From positions 186,001 through 250,000 of the forward strand of contig NZ_CANMQQ010000006.1 of the NCBI RefSeq assembly GCF_947500045.1: a DNA stretch of 64,000 bases, in the 5' to 3' direction. The stretch is from an uncultured Ruegeria sp. GTDB taxonomy: Bacteria > Pseudomonadota > Alphaproteobacteria > Rhodobacterales > Rhodobacteraceae. The translations under genes were made by a program, and so were the position numbers. Every line of letters begins with the position of its first letter. Position 1 is the stretch's first letter. Positions 54,779 through 63,374 of the stretch are shown piece after piece. Below the pieces are notes generated by a model. That model searched no databases and was not told where the DNA came from. It worked only from the letters and a program-made list of their open reading frames with translations.

Positions 54779-55879
54779 ATGACAGGGCCTAAGACCGGCG
54801 AGATGCTCCACCTGCGTGGGAACGCTCTGGACAAGGGCGAGCCGGTGGCGCTGCCGCTGACCCAAAGCAGTATGTACCATTTGCCGGGCGTGCCGGATGG
54901 GCAAGCCAGTTATGGGCGCGTTGACAACCCAACCTGGGTGCATCTGGAACACGTGCTGTCCCATCTGGAAAACGCACCTTGCCTCAGTTTTCCGTCTGGC
55001 ATGGCGGCAATCTCGACAGCGCTGTTTGCCACTGTGCAGACTGGGTCGCGTTTGTTGATCCCATCGGACGGCTATTACGTCACGCGCCTTTTGGCTGATC
55101 GGTTCCTGTCGCGCCTCGGCGTTGTGGTCGAGGAACGTCCGACCACCGCGTTTACCGCAGGTGGCTTTGACGGGTTCGATGTGGTGTTTGTCGAAAGCCC
55201 CTCAAACCCCGGCCTGGATATGATCGACCTAAGCGCCGTGGCAGAGCAGGTACGCGCTGCGGGAGGCATCACCATCGCCGATAACACAACGATGACTCCG
55301 CTGGGCCAGCGCCCGTTGGACCTTGGCGTCGACGTTGTCGTCTCTTCGGATACCAAGGCGATGGGCGGACATTCCGACATGCTTATGGGGCACATCGCCA
55401 GCCGAAACCTCCAGATCATGGAGCGGGTCGAGGAATGGCGTAAAGTCTCAGGCGCAATACCCGGACCGCATGAGGCATGGCTGCTGCATCGCGGATTGGA
55501 AACGCTGGATGTACGGTTCGACCGCATGTGTACTTCGGCTCAGGTAGTGGCAGAACGGTTGGTTAAGCATCCCGCGGTCAAGCAGGTCCGCTATCCGGGT
55601 CTGACCGATGATCCGTCTCATGCGTTGGCGCGGGCGCAGACCACACGGTTTGGCTTTCTTCTATCTCTGACACTGGACAGCGAAGACAAGGCCGAGGCGT
55701 TCATCAATTCCTGCCCCCTGCTGCGCCCCGCAACATCCTTTGGCGGCGTCCACAGCTCGGCCGAGCGACGTGCGCGCTGGGGTGACGATGTCGATCCTGC
55801 CTTCATTCGGCTGTCTGTTGGATGCGAGCCGGTTGAGGAACTGTGGCAGGCCTTTGAGGCCAGCCTGAACGCGTTATGA
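54779..55879 (+). CDS. Cys/Met-metabolism PLP enzyme (cystathionine beta/gamma-lyase-like)
   Basis: A 366-residue enzyme of the cystathionine lyase/synthase family. The PLP lysine is Lys193 in SSDTKAMGGHSD; YGRVDNPTW, LSFPSGMAAIS and FVESPSNPGLDMIDL are family landmarks, and TSFGGVHSSAERR near the end matches the carboxylate-binding region. It is probably a cystathionine beta- or gamma-lyase; the precise reaction cannot be read from sequence alone. The 3-base gap from the LOG gene suggests an operon. Its end overlaps the convergent membrane protein by 6 bases. Confidence 0.85.
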   Translation: MTGPKTGEMLHLRGNALDKGEPVALPLTQSSMYHLPGVPDGQASYGRVDNPTWVHLEHVLSHLENAPCLSFPSGMAAISTALFATVQTGSRLLIPSDGYYVTRLLADRFLSRLGVVVEERPTTAFTAGGFDGFDVVFVESPSNPGLDMIDLSAVAEQVRAAGGITIADNTTMTPLGQRPLDLGVDVVVSSDTKAMGGHSDMLMGHIASRNLQIMERVEEWRKVSGAIPGPHEAWLLHRGLETLDVRFDRMCTSAQVVAERLVKHPAVKQVRYPGLTDDPSHALARAQTTRFGFLLSLTLDSEDKAEAFINSCPLLRPATSFGGVHSSAERRARWGDDVDPAFIRLSVGCEPVEELWQAFEASLNAL

Positions 55880-56263
55880 TTTCTTCTTGGGTTCACGTAG
55901 CTCAGTGAACACGTAGATCGGCAGCACGATGCTGGCGATCAACGCCCCCAGCCAAACCAGCAATGTCGCGGCCAGCAGGTTGGAAATGCCACCAACCGTC
56001 AGGCCAGCGGTGATCAGATCGGTCACCAACAGGCCGACAAAGGTGACGATCAGGGCGATTCCGCCCTTCAGCGCCGGGGCTTTCTTCTCGCCCAGCTTCA
56101 AGATCAACGGCTCTGCCACGACCTGAACCAGCGTGAAGACAATAACCACAATGATGAATGAGATCGGCTTGATTGCAAATTCCGCCAACAACAGCGAAGC
56201 AAGCAACAACCCGATGGCATTCCCGGCCAGCAGGGCCAGTGCGGACTTAATTCTGCGTGACAT
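55874..56263 (-). CDS. four-span membrane protein of unknown function
   Basis: A 129-residue inner-membrane protein with four predicted spans (about residues 7-25, 30-50, 68-90 and 95-118) and a Lys-rich C-terminal tail (REPKKKS). Its size and topology recall small holin-like or DUF4870-like proteins, but no family can be assigned. The start at 56263 (MSRRIKSALALLAGNAIGL) has GGAGATC upstream; the longer frame from 56287 adds a short unconvincing N-terminus. It is divergent from cbpA and ends in the cystathionine lyase gene. Confidence 0.6.
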   Translation of the reverse strand: MSRRIKSALALLAGNAIGLLLASLLLAEFAIKPISFIIVVIVFTLVQVVAEPLILKLGEKKAPALKGGIALIVTFVGLLVTDLITAGLTVGGISNLLAATLLVWLGALIASIVLPIYVFTELREPKKKS

Positions 56264-56352
56264 GGGGCGATCTCCGGCAAAGAACAATTCGAAACATGCA
56301 GATATTAGCAGGGCAAATGGGTTTTGCGAGGTAATTCGCCCCTACTGCGATT

Positions 56353-56380
56353 TTGACCTGTTGAAATCACATGATAAAAT
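56353..56380 (+). promoter_or_regulatory. sigma-70-like promoter upstream of cbpA
   Basis: TTGACC (56353-56358) and TAAAAT (56375-56380) with a 16-base spacer, 45 bases upstream of the cbpA start. No clear heat-shock (RpoH) consensus was seen. Confidence 0.4.
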
Positions 56381-56425
56381 ACCTTCATCAAAACCATAAC
56401 ACACTCCACATCGATGAGAGGCAAG

Positions 56426-57343
56426 ATGAGCGACGATCCCTATTCCGTTCTTGGCGTCGCCAAAGACGCCAGCGATGCCGAGATCAAAAAAGCCTATCGG
56501 CGCATCGCCAAGGAGTGCCACCCGGACCTCAAGCCGGGCGACGCTGAGGCCGAAGCCAAGTTCAAAGCAGCCGCCTCCGCTTATGATCTGTTGAAAGACT
56601 CTGAGAAGCGCAAACGCTATGACAAAGGTGAGATTGATGCTTCGGGTCAGGAACGTCCACAGCAGCAATATTATCGGGATTATGCCGAAGCAGCAGGAAA
56701 CCCTTATCGCGGAAATTCGGCTGAGCAGGACGACATGTCCGATATCTTCGCCGAATTCATGCGCGGGCGGGGTGGATATAACCAGCAATCTCACGAGTTC
56801 CACGCGCCTGGTCACAACCTGAACTATACGCTGCAGATCAGCTTTCTAGACGCTGTTTTTGGTGCCAGCCAAAAATTGACCCTGCCAGATGGCAACCGGA
56901 TTGAGGTGAAAATACCTGCAGGAATTACAACTGGTCAGACCATCCGTCTGCGTGGCAAGGGGGCTCCGGGATATGGCGAAGGCCCAGCGGGTGATGCGTT
57001 GGTCACCATTTCGGTAGCGGATCATCCGGTGTTCGACCGTCAGGGCGATGACATCCACATCACGCTGCCCATCACCATTGATGAGGCCGTACTGGGCGGC
57101 AAAGTACCAGTGCCGACCATCGACGGAGGCGTAAATGTCAGCGTCCCTGCGGGCACCAGCAGCGGCAAGACCCTGCGCCTGCGCGGCAAAGGGGTTAAGA
57201 AACGCGGCAGCTCCGACCGGGGTGATCAGTTGATCGAACTGACTGTGACTATGCCCGACAAGGTGGATGATGAATTGAAGCAATTCATGGAAACATGGCG
57301 CAAAACCCACAGTTATGATCCGCGCAAAGGAATGCCGTCATGA
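56426..57343 (+). CDS. cbpA: DnaJ-like co-chaperone CbpA
   Basis: A 305-residue curved-DNA-binding-type co-chaperone. The J domain (residues about 4-68) carries His32-Pro33-Asp34, which stimulates DnaK ATPase. A Gly/Gln-rich linker follows (about 75-120) and then two DnaJ C-terminal beta-barrel domains (LNYTLQISFLDAVFGASQKL; DDIHITLPITIDEAVLGG). The Cys-rich zinc domain of DnaJ is absent, as in CbpA. The start at 56426 (MSDDPYSVLGV) has AGAGG upstream. It shares ATGA with cbpM. Confidence 0.92.
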   Translation: MSDDPYSVLGVAKDASDAEIKKAYRRIAKECHPDLKPGDAEAEAKFKAAASAYDLLKDSEKRKRYDKGEIDASGQERPQQQYYRDYAEAAGNPYRGNSAEQDDMSDIFAEFMRGRGGYNQQSHEFHAPGHNLNYTLQISFLDAVFGASQKLTLPDGNRIEVKIPAGITTGQTIRLRGKGAPGYGEGPAGDALVTISVADHPVFDRQGDDIHITLPITIDEAVLGGKVPVPTIDGGVNVSVPAGTSSGKTLRLRGKGVKKRGSSDRGDQLIELTVTMPDKVDDELKQFMETWRKTHSYDPRKGMPS

Positions 57344-57684
57344 CCCGCACCCTGACCGAAGCTGAACTGATCGAAGCCATCACGCGCCTGACCTCGGATC
57401 GTTTGACTGAGTATCTGGCTGCCGAAATCGTAATCCCCGAGCAATCGGAGCAAGGTCTGCGATATCAGCGCATCGACGTCGCCCGGCTGGAACTGGCCTG
57501 CGAATTGCACGAGCAATACGATATGGAGGCCGATGCACTGTCGATGATGATCTCTCTGATCGACCAGATGCACGGGCTGCGCGCCGAGCTGCGCGAGGTT
57601 CTGAACGCTGTGGAGAAGCAACCAGAACCAGTCCGCCAGCAACTGATCGAGGTGATCGGCACAGCACGATTCCGTCGCAGGTAG
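57340..57684 (+). CDS. cbpM: chaperone modulator CbpM
   Basis: A 114-residue CbpM. It binds the J domain of CbpA and blocks its action on DnaK. The MerR-like winged helix (YLAAEIVIPEQSEQGLRYQRIDVARLELA, across residues 25-53) and the helical remainder (LSMMISLIDQMHGLRAELREVL) match the family. Overlap with cbpA by four bases supports the pair. The DNA after it holds a decayed small gene. Confidence 0.9.
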   Translation: MTRTLTEAELIEAITRLTSDRLTEYLAAEIVIPEQSEQGLRYQRIDVARLELACELHEQYDMEADALSMMISLIDQMHGLRAELREVLNAVEKQPEPVRQQLIEVIGTARFRRR

Positions 57685-57747
57685 GGGTGATTTGGACATG
57701 AGGCATTTGGAATAGAAGGCCGCCTTGATCCTTTAGCCGGTACGCTC

Positions 57748-57926
57748 ATGACCCAGTCCAGATCGGAGTTGGATGCGAGGGCTGTTGTGCCAAACGCTGC
57801 AACGGTTGCCTGATCTTCTGGGAGGACGACAGATACGCCCTCGTCCGCGATGTTCTGTCATAACGCAAACAGGGTGAACAGCTCAGCCGCCGCGAGGTGA
57901 CCGAACTGACGCTGCCGACGGCCTGA
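57748..57926 (+). pseudogene. decayed small Cys-rich protein gene
   Basis: A broken coding stretch between cbpM and the P460 gene. An ATG at 57748 opens MTQSRSELDA; about base 57778 the reading must shift to the frame GCCAKRCNGCLIFWEDDRY followed by ALVRDVLS, then meets TAA at 57861-57863, and the same frame continues RKQGEQLSRREVTEL to a TGA at 57924-57926. CC-x3-C-x2-C followed by FWEDDRY and a QGEQLSRRE tail looks like a real small metal- or cluster-binding family, with one frameshift and one nonsense change. I cannot name the family; a sequencing error could explain one lesion but hardly both. Confidence 0.55.
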
Positions 57927-57929
57927 CAG

Positions 57930-58553
57930 TCAGTTCTCGACGCGATAATCCTCAGGCACGTAGAATGTGTAATCGCGATCCGCGACCGCCTCGTGGCAGA
58001 CATGACAATACGCGACTTCGGGCGCACGGAATCCCATCGTGTCGCCGAACAGAGAGCCATCCGGCATCACCATGATATAGCGCCAATCGGCGGTTTCAGG
58101 GTTGGCGCCCGCAGGCAATTTCTCCATCACGAACAACGCGCCGGGATGGACGTTGCCCTCGTCTGTGACGGTCATGCTGTCTTTAGCCAGAACGGACCCG
58201 ACAGGCAAAACTTCACCCTCCTGCAGCGTTCCATAATTATGCGCCATGCGGTTGGCATAGCTGTTTACATAACGCTGCCCATGGGTTGCCGAGATATAGG
58301 GAGCATCATTGAATAGCGGCCACGCCTGATAATTCATAAGCAAATCCAACTGCGCCGCCGCGTACCCTCGCTGCATACGTTTGGACAGTGACTTGTAGTG
58401 GCTATTGGCGTCCACTTTGGACAGGTCCGCCGGGTTTTCTATAGCAAGATGAGCGTCTTGATCCGTGTTCTGCGCAAACCCCGTTGCAGAAACAAATCCC
58501 GACACTGCAATAGCCGCCACTATTCCACCGACCTGCAGATGTCTTTTAATCAT
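57930..58553 (-). CDS. cytochrome P460-family protein
   Basis: A 207-residue periplasmic c-type haem protein. A signal peptide (about 1-28, ending GFAQ) and the haem-binding motif Cys183-His-Val-Cys-His187 near the C-terminus fit cytochrome P460, as does the preceding central beta domain (VLAKDSMTVT; GALFVMEKLPAG; WRYIMVMPDGSLFG). P460 enzymes oxidise hydroxylamine or NO and carry a haem-Lys cross-link; the lysine in MEK or an adjacent one is a candidate, which I cannot confirm. The start at 58553 has GGGAGG upstream. Monocistronic. Confidence 0.82.
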   Translation of the reverse strand: MIKRHLQVGGIVAAIAVSGFVSATGFAQNTDQDAHLAIENPADLSKVDANSHYKSLSKRMQRGYAAAQLDLLMNYQAWPLFNDAPYISATHGQRYVNSYANRMAHNYGTLQEGEVLPVGSVLAKDSMTVTDEGNVHPGALFVMEKLPAGANPETADWRYIMVMPDGSLFGDTMGFRAPEVAYCHVCHEAVADRDYTFYVPEDYRVEN

Positions 58554-58651
58554 TTTATGGCCTCCCTGACTGATCAGTTCGCCGAAATGCCGCTGTAGAT
58601 TCAAAAAATGATAGCGGCCTTAAATGGTGTTGCCAGCACCGCCCCGGCAAC

Positions 58652-58677
58652 CTCACCATCTTGTGTAAATTGGTGAG
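58652..58677. repeat. inverted repeat upstream of the P460 gene
   Basis: Perfect 7-bp arms CTCACCA / TGGTGAG with a 12-base spacer, about 100 bases upstream of the P460 start. It may be an operator (possibly of a dimeric NO/redox-type regulator) or a terminator; there is no T-run. Confidence 0.35.
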
Positions 58678-58779
58678 ATCCCCCATCCAGAGCAGGTATT
58701 CGCCAAACATAACAAATTTTGAATGCTAAAACAGCAATCAATTCATTAAGTTTTCCACTGGGTGGCTTATCATCGGAAA

Positions 58780-59967
58780 CTAGCGGTTCAGACCTGCCTC
58801 GGCCTCAATTTGCTTGCGTGATTTCCGGGCACGTTCGGTGGCCGATTTCAACTGACCACATGCCGCCATAATATCCTCACCTCGCGTCTTGCGGATAGGT
58901 GAGGCATAACCAGCCTGATAGATGATATTCGCAAAGGCTCGGATACGGTTGTTTGAGCTGCGCTTATATGGTGCGCCCGGCCATTCGTTGAACGGGATCA
59001 AGTTGATCTTGGCTGGTATCTTGTAGCGTTTGATGTGGTCAATCAGGCGGTGCGCATCCTCATCGCGGTCATTCACACCATCCAACATTACGTATTCAAA
59101 CGTGATCCGCTCGGAGTTTGAAACTTTGGGATAGCTGGCGAGCGATTGCAACAGCTCTTCGATGTTCCACCGCTTGTTGATCGGCACCAGCACATCGCGG
59201 ACTTCATCGGTTGTCGCGTGGAACGAGATGGCCAGCAGGCAACCGATTTCCTCGGCCGTGCGTGCAATCTCGGGCACTACTCCAGAAGTCGACAGAGTGA
59301 TGCGACGACGGGACAAAGAAATCCCTTCGGGGTCCATCGCAATCTTCATCGCGTCACGGACATTTTCGAAATTGTAAAGCGGCTCGCCCATACCCATCAG
59401 TACGATGTTCGACAAAAGGCGCGTTTCGTCCTTGGGTGCGCCCGGCGTCGGCCATTCATCAAGGTCATCGCGCGCCATCATGACCTGCCCGACAATCTCG
59501 GCCGCGGTCAGATTGCGCACCAGTTTCTGCGTACCAGTGTGACAGAACGAACAGGTCAGCGTGCAACCGACCTGAGACGAGATACACAGCGTGCCACGAT
59601 CTTCTTCGGGGATGTAAACCACCTCAACCTCGTGCCCGCCTGCGATACGGCACAGGTACTTGCGGGTGCCATCCTCGGACACTTGGCGGGTCACCACCTC
59701 GGGAATTTCAACTACGAAGCTTTCGGCCAGTTGCGCCCGGTAGGCTTTGGCCAGATTGGTCATCTCAGCAAAGTCGCGCACGCCCCGCTGGTAGATCCAT
59801 TGCCAGATTTGACCTGTCCGCATCTTCGCCTGTTTCTCGGGCGTGCCATGTTCGATCAGCGCCTCGCGCAGTTGATCGCGAGTCAAACCGACAAGGTTCA
59901 GCTTCCCCTCGGGCAGCTTGCGAGGGATGGTCATGACATCTTGCGTGATCGGCGCGTTGGGCGACAT
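58780..59967 (-). CDS. rlmN: 23S rRNA (adenine-2503-C2) methyltransferase RlmN
   Basis: A 395-residue radical SAM enzyme that methylates A2503 of 23S rRNA and A37 of some tRNAs. The cluster cysteines are Cys135, Cys139 and Cys142 (CTLTCSFC) after the RlmN-typical [22 protein letters not shown] and the C-terminal catalytic Cys in IMAACGQL are in place. An internal Met12 ([11 protein letters not shown]) is an alternative start. It lies 78 bases after the LprI-like gene on the same strand. Confidence 0.95.
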   Translation of the reverse strand: MSPNAPITQDVMTIPRKLPEGKLNLVGLTRDQLREALIEHGTPEKQAKMRTGQIWQWIYQRGVRDFAEMTNLAKAYRAQLAESFVVEIPEVVTRQVSEDGTRKYLCRIAGGHEVEVVYIPEEDRGTLCISSQVGCTLTCSFCHTGTQKLVRNLTAAEIVGQVMMARDDLDEWPTPGAPKDETRLLSNIVLMGMGEPLYNFENVRDAMKIAMDPEGISLSRRRITLSTSGVVPEIARTAEEIGCLLAISFHATTDEVRDVLVPINKRWNIEELLQSLASYPKVSNSERITFEYVMLDGVNDRDEDAHRLIDHIKRYKIPAKINLIPFNEWPGAPYKRSSNNRIRAFANIIYQAGYASPIRKTRGEDIMAACGQLKSATERARKSRKQIEAEAGLNR

Positions 59968-60045
59968 TTGGCGTATCTCGATGGATTCTGGCTTGGGATG
60001 CGCCTCTATATAGGAACGCGCGCAAAGATCAAAAGAATTCGTGCT

Positions 60046-60423
60046 CTAATTTGCGTAGCGCAGCAATTCATCAACGCGCGTCCGACCAAGATCAACCCGG
60101 CAGGCCGTGATGGCAATGCCGGTGCCTGATCCTCCTCCAAACGAAGCGCCCACCGCTTCGCACTGCGCATCGCGATAGGTCGACCAAGCGCTTTGCGACG
60201 CCTCAAGCGCGGGCACGGCCACGACGCGCCCAGTGACATCATCCAGCTCTTGAGCCGCTGCCAACGCAAAGGAATAGCTGGTTTCAACCGCCGCGTTTAC
60301 GCGCATTTCCATATCCGAGACACAGGATCCAATTTCCACCTGCGAGCCTGCGTCGGTACATTCCATCGCCGGATCCGCCATAGCCACGAAAGGAAACAAC
60401 AAAGACACCAGAACCCATCGCAT
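60046..60423 (-). CDS. DUF1311/LprI-like periplasmic protein
   Basis: A 125-residue exported protein with a signal peptide (MRWVLVSLLFPFVAMA). The mature part has the DUF1311 pattern: EIGSCVSDMEMRVNAAVETSY, then SQSAWSTYRDAQCEAVGASFGGGSG and a final Cys-containing helix, with four cysteines likely in two disulfides. LprI of mycobacteria inhibits lysozyme; most DUF1311 proteins have unknown roles. The start at 60423 has GGAGG upstream. A strong terminator separates it from the IalB gene before it. Confidence 0.8.
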   Translation of the reverse strand: MRWVLVSLLFPFVAMADPAMECTDAGSQVEIGSCVSDMEMRVNAAVETSYSFALAAAQELDDVTGRVVAVPALEASQSAWSTYRDAQCEAVGASFGGGSGTGIAITACRVDLGRTRVDELLRYAN

Positions 60424-60485
60424 CAACCCATCCTCCAGACTGAGCCTTCTTCCTATCACGGATCAAATGAAGTGCCCAATCAAAG

Positions 60486-60511
60486 AAAACCCCGCCGGAT
60501 AGCGGGGTTTT
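60486..60511 (-). terminator. bidirectional rho-independent terminator after the IalB-like gene
   Basis: 10-bp stem AAAACCCCGC / GCGGGGTTTT with a 6-base loop. It ends in a T-run in both directions and sits 21 bases past the IalB-like stop. Confidence 0.88.
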
Positions 60512-60532
60512 GCAAACATACCAGTGTGCAGC

Positions 60533-61066
60533 TTAGTTCGTGCAGCGCTTTTCGGCGTCTTCAATCGCGGCTGTAAAGCCCAGCAACGAGAATGTATCCT
60601 TGGTCTGCGTGCCGCGCTCCGAACGGGCGGTCAGCACAGCCTCACTTCCGCGCTTCATGGCCGTGACGATCTTTGCGTCATCCGAGGCTGTCGCAGGCCA
60701 CGCCCACTCACCATCTGTGAACAATTCAAAATCACCGCCATCGACAACCAGATTAACGGTCGACCCAGGTGCAAACGGATAGCCTCCGGTAAAGGTAACC
60801 TGCCCTTTGACTTCGGCGTTCGGGCGGTAGAACACGAACAGCAGGATATCGCTGCGCCGCACGGAAACGACCCGGCCACCGCGAGTGTTCACGGTTTCTT
60901 TCGGGGCCGACACGCTCCAGCATTCGGTGGGGTCTTCCTCGACAAAAACGCTCCAATCGGTCTTTGCCGCGACGCGGTTAGTACTGGTCGATTGCTGAGC
61001 GATTGCCGTCGTCGCCATTCCTGCCACACACAGCCCCGCGATCACGCGGACGAGATTTAGTCCCAT
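60533..61066 (-). CDS. invasion-associated locus B (IalB) family protein
   Basis: A 177-residue periplasmic protein with a signal peptide (ending TAIAQ). The IalB domain spans residues about 35-175: KTDWSVFVEEDPTECWSVSAP, FVFYRPNAEVKGQVTFTGGYPF and GFTAAIEDAEKRC are clear landmarks. IalB was described in Bartonella invasion, but free-living alphaproteobacteria carry many copies of unknown, probably envelope-related, function. Two Cys likely form a disulfide. It is divergent from the asparaginase gene. Confidence 0.85.
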   Translation of the reverse strand: MGLNLVRVIAGLCVAGMATTAIAQQSTSTNRVAAKTDWSVFVEEDPTECWSVSAPKETVNTRGGRVVSVRRSDILLFVFYRPNAEVKGQVTFTGGYPFAPGSTVNLVVDGGDFELFTDGEWAWPATASDDAKIVTAMKRGSEAVLTARSERGTQTKDTFSLLGFTAAIEDAEKRCTN

Positions 61067-61244
61067 CTGTCCAGCCTCCTAGCCCGACCTTATACCTCAT
61101 ACCCATCGGGAATGCGTGCGAACCCTGCCGGTTCGTCTGTTCAGTTGCGTATCCCGATGATTGTCGACATACACACACTAACGCAGGTTTCGCCACAGGC
61201 GAAAGGGCGATTGGCAGATTTTTGCGCATGATGCAGGGGGGAAC

Positions 61245-62243
61245 ATGACACAAGCCGTACCAATGACCGAACTCTGGCGTGGATCATTGTTGGAAAGCCT
61301 GCATATGGGCCATGCGGTGATCTGTGATGACAGCGGTCAAATCGTACGCAGTTGGGGTGACCCGAGCGCAATGATTTATCCCCGGTCCTCTGCCAAAATG
61401 ATCCAGGCTCTACCGCTCATCACATCAGGCGCGGCCGCGAAATATGGTTTGAACAGCGAGTATCTTGCACTGGCCTGTGCCTCGCACAACGGCGCGCATA
61501 TCCATACTGACCGCGTGTCAGCCTGGTTGAACCACCTTGGCCTGTCCGAGCCTGATCTGCGTTGTGGTCAGCAAGAACCACAGGATATGGCAGCACGCGA
61601 CGGGTTGATCCTGGCGGACGACACACCTTGTCAGATTCACAACAACTGCTCGGGTAAGCATTGTGGTTTTCTGACAGTCGCACAGCATATGGGCGCTGGA
61701 CCCGAATATCTTGAGATTGACCACCCCGTTCAACAGGCCTGTCTTTCCGCAGTGGAAGAGACCACTGGGGAGACCAGCCCGACCTATGGAATCGATGGCT
61801 GTTCGGCTCCGAATTTCGCGACGTCACTGGCGGGGCTTGCGCGATCAATGGCATGGTTCGCCTCAGCCGCTGACCGTTCCGACCGCTCCAGCGAAGCGGC
61901 GGTGCAACTCACGGCAGCGATGGTGAAACACCCCGAGCTTGTCGCGGGCGAAACACGCGCCTGTACCGAGCTGATGCGGGCAATGAACGGACGTGCCGCA
62001 ATAAAGACAGGGGCCGAGGCAGTCTTTGTCGCCATCATCCCTGAAAAACGCATGGGCGTTGCGCTGAAAATCACCGATGGTACCACCCGCGCAAGCGAAT
62101 GCGCCATTGCCGCCATTCTGGTGAGCTTGGGTGTTCTGGAGGCCGATCACCCGGCCACTAGAAAATTCATGAACGCCACACAATACAGCCGTCGCGGGCT
62201 GGAATGCGGCATTATCAAACCAGCGCCGGGTTTCCCCGGCTAA
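61245..62243 (+). CDS. asparaginase (Rhizobium etli AnsA / pfam06089 type)
   Basis: A 332-residue enzyme of the R. etli type II asparaginase family, which is unrelated to the E. coli enzyme. Landmarks are YPRSSAKMIQALPLI, CASHNGAHIHTDRV (the catalytic Ser/Lys region), NNCSGKHCGFL and YGIDGCSAPNFATSL. It hydrolyses asparagine to aspartate and ammonia. A purine-rich AGGGGGGAAC lies just before the start at 61245. It is convergent with the YciI-like gene (3-base gap). Confidence 0.88.
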   Translation: MTQAVPMTELWRGSLLESLHMGHAVICDDSGQIVRSWGDPSAMIYPRSSAKMIQALPLITSGAAAKYGLNSEYLALACASHNGAHIHTDRVSAWLNHLGLSEPDLRCGQQEPQDMAARDGLILADDTPCQIHNNCSGKHCGFLTVAQHMGAGPEYLEIDHPVQQACLSAVEETTGETSPTYGIDGCSAPNFATSLAGLARSMAWFASAADRSDRSSEAAVQLTAAMVKHPELVAGETRACTELMRAMNGRAAIKTGAEAVFVAIIPEKRMGVALKITDGTTRASECAIAAILVSLGVLEADHPATRKFMNATQYSRRGLECGIIKPAPGFPG

Positions 62244-62246
62244 CGG

Positions 62247-62567
62247 TTACATCTCGATCTCATGCACCTCGGCCACTTCGACCGAGCCTGACCCGTTCAC
62301 AACCATTGGGCAGCCCTTGGCCATCTCGGTTGCGGCCTCAATGCTATCGGCCTTTACGACGGTAAAGCCCGAGGCCGGATTTGCACCGCCATTGTCGGCA
62401 ACCCCGCTGCCGCTGACGGTATAGGACTGGCCGACCGGGTTGCCCGGGATCTCTAATGCCCCGCCGATGTTCTGAAACCATGCACCCCACGCGGCCATGG
62501 TCGATTCGACCTCAGCCGGATCGGTTGGGGTGTGACCCCCGTGATAAACAAACAAATATTGGGGCAT
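62247..62567 (-). CDS. YciI-like protein
   Basis: A 106-residue protein of the YciI/YCII-related fold: MPQYLFVYHGGHTPTDPAEVE, then WGAWFQNIGGALEIPGNPVG, ADSIEAATEMAKGCPMV and a C-terminal VEVAEVHEIEM. The dimeric alpha/beta fold often binds small aromatic compounds; this subgroup resembles PhnB/DGPF proteins. The start at 62567 has GGGAGG upstream; the longer frame from 62684 is rejected. It is the last gene of an ArsR-SRPBCC-YciI operon (22-base gap). Confidence 0.78.
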   Translation of the reverse strand: MPQYLFVYHGGHTPTDPAEVESTMAAWGAWFQNIGGALEIPGNPVGQSYTVSGSGVADNGGANPASGFTVVKADSIEAATEMAKGCPMVVNGSGSVEVAEVHEIEM

Positions 62568-62589
62568 ATCGCTCCTCCCTGATGAAAAC

Positions 62590-63018
62590 CTACTTGCAAA
62601 GTGCTTCGAGCTTGCGCAGCGAAGACGTCCAGCCTTCGTTATGATTAGTTGCGGAATCGGCATCGACAAGCTCACGGTGGTCAACGACCAACCTTGATCC
62701 AGTGTCGGTGGCAGCGACCGAAAAGGTCACATGGCTTTCTGCCCCGCGCTGATCCTGATCGTCATGCCAGGCCCAGGTGAACCCGACCGACTTTGGAGGG
62801 TCGATATGGGTGACATGACCCGAGACCTTGAATTGCTGTCCCTCGCCATTCTGCATCACCGAATACCACGGCCCGATACGCGAGAAATCGAGGTCATGTT
62901 CCGGTACATGCAATCCCTCGGGTCCCCACCACTGCAGCAATTTGGTGCCGTCACTGACCCATGCAAATAATATCTCGGGGCTGACGGGAAAATCTCGTTC
63001 CAGTTTCAGGTCGGCCAT
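62590..63018 (-). CDS. SRPBCC/AHSA1-family protein
   Basis: A 142-residue START-like protein of the AHSA1 group: LERDFPVSPEILFAWVSDGTKLLQWWGPEG, (residues about 5-34), then GHVTHIDPPKSVGFTWAW and a C-terminal helix ending LRKLEALCK. Such proteins bind hydrophobic ligands in a deep pocket and are often paired with ArsR regulators. The start at 63018 (MADLKLERD) overlaps the ArsR gene by 13 bases. Confidence 0.85.
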   Translation of the reverse strand: MADLKLERDFPVSPEILFAWVSDGTKLLQWWGPEGLHVPEHDLDFSRIGPWYSVMQNGEGQQFKVSGHVTHIDPPKSVGFTWAWHDDQDQRGAESHVTFSVAATDTGSRLVVDHRELVDADSATNHNEGWTSSLRKLEALCK

Positions 63019-63335
63019 GAATTCTCCCTTTCGATGAGTTCGCCCAGACGGTCGAGACTGCCCTCCCAGAACTGCCGTTTCGAGATCGTCCATTCGGCAA
63101 TCACGCGCAGCCCCTCGGGTTGCACCGAATACATCCGTTGCGTACCGCACACCCGTTGTTGCACCAACCCGGCTTCGCGCAAAACTTTTAGATGGCGCGA
63201 GACAGCGGCCCCTGACATGGCTTTGCCATCGATCAGGTCTCTGACGGGCAGTTCACCTTGTTCCATCAGTTGCTCGACAATCGAGAACCGGGTGGCATCA
63301 GACAAAGCGGAAAATGTGGCCAGAAGCGTGTTCAT
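63006..63335 (-). CDS. ArsR-family transcriptional regulator
   Basis: A 109-residue winged-helix repressor: TLLATFSALSDATRFSIVEQL, then GAAVSRHLKVLREAGLVQQRVCGTQRMYSV (recognition helix and wing, residues about 44-77). There is no obvious Cys metal site (single Cys in the wing), so it belongs to the metal-independent group often found with SRPBCC genes. The start at 63335 (MNTLLATFSALSD) is chosen over 63350. A 7-bp inverted repeat just upstream is a likely operator. It is the first gene of the ArsR-SRPBCC-YciI operon. Confidence 0.88.
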   Translation of the reverse strand: MNTLLATFSALSDATRFSIVEQLMEQGELPVRDLIDGKAMSGAAVSRHLKVLREAGLVQQRVCGTQRMYSVQPEGLRVIAEWTISKRQFWEGSLDRLGELIERENSWPT

Positions 63336-63341
63336 GGCTCC

Positions 63342-63361
63342 ATTTAACACAATTGTTAAAT
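63342..63361. promoter_or_regulatory. candidate operator of the ArsR operon
   Basis: Perfect 7-bp inverted repeat ATTTAAC-ACAATT-GTTAAAT, 6 bases upstream of the ArsR start. The size and spacing suit a dimeric ArsR repressor. Confidence 0.55.
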
Positions 63362-63374
63362 AGAGGGAAGCCCT

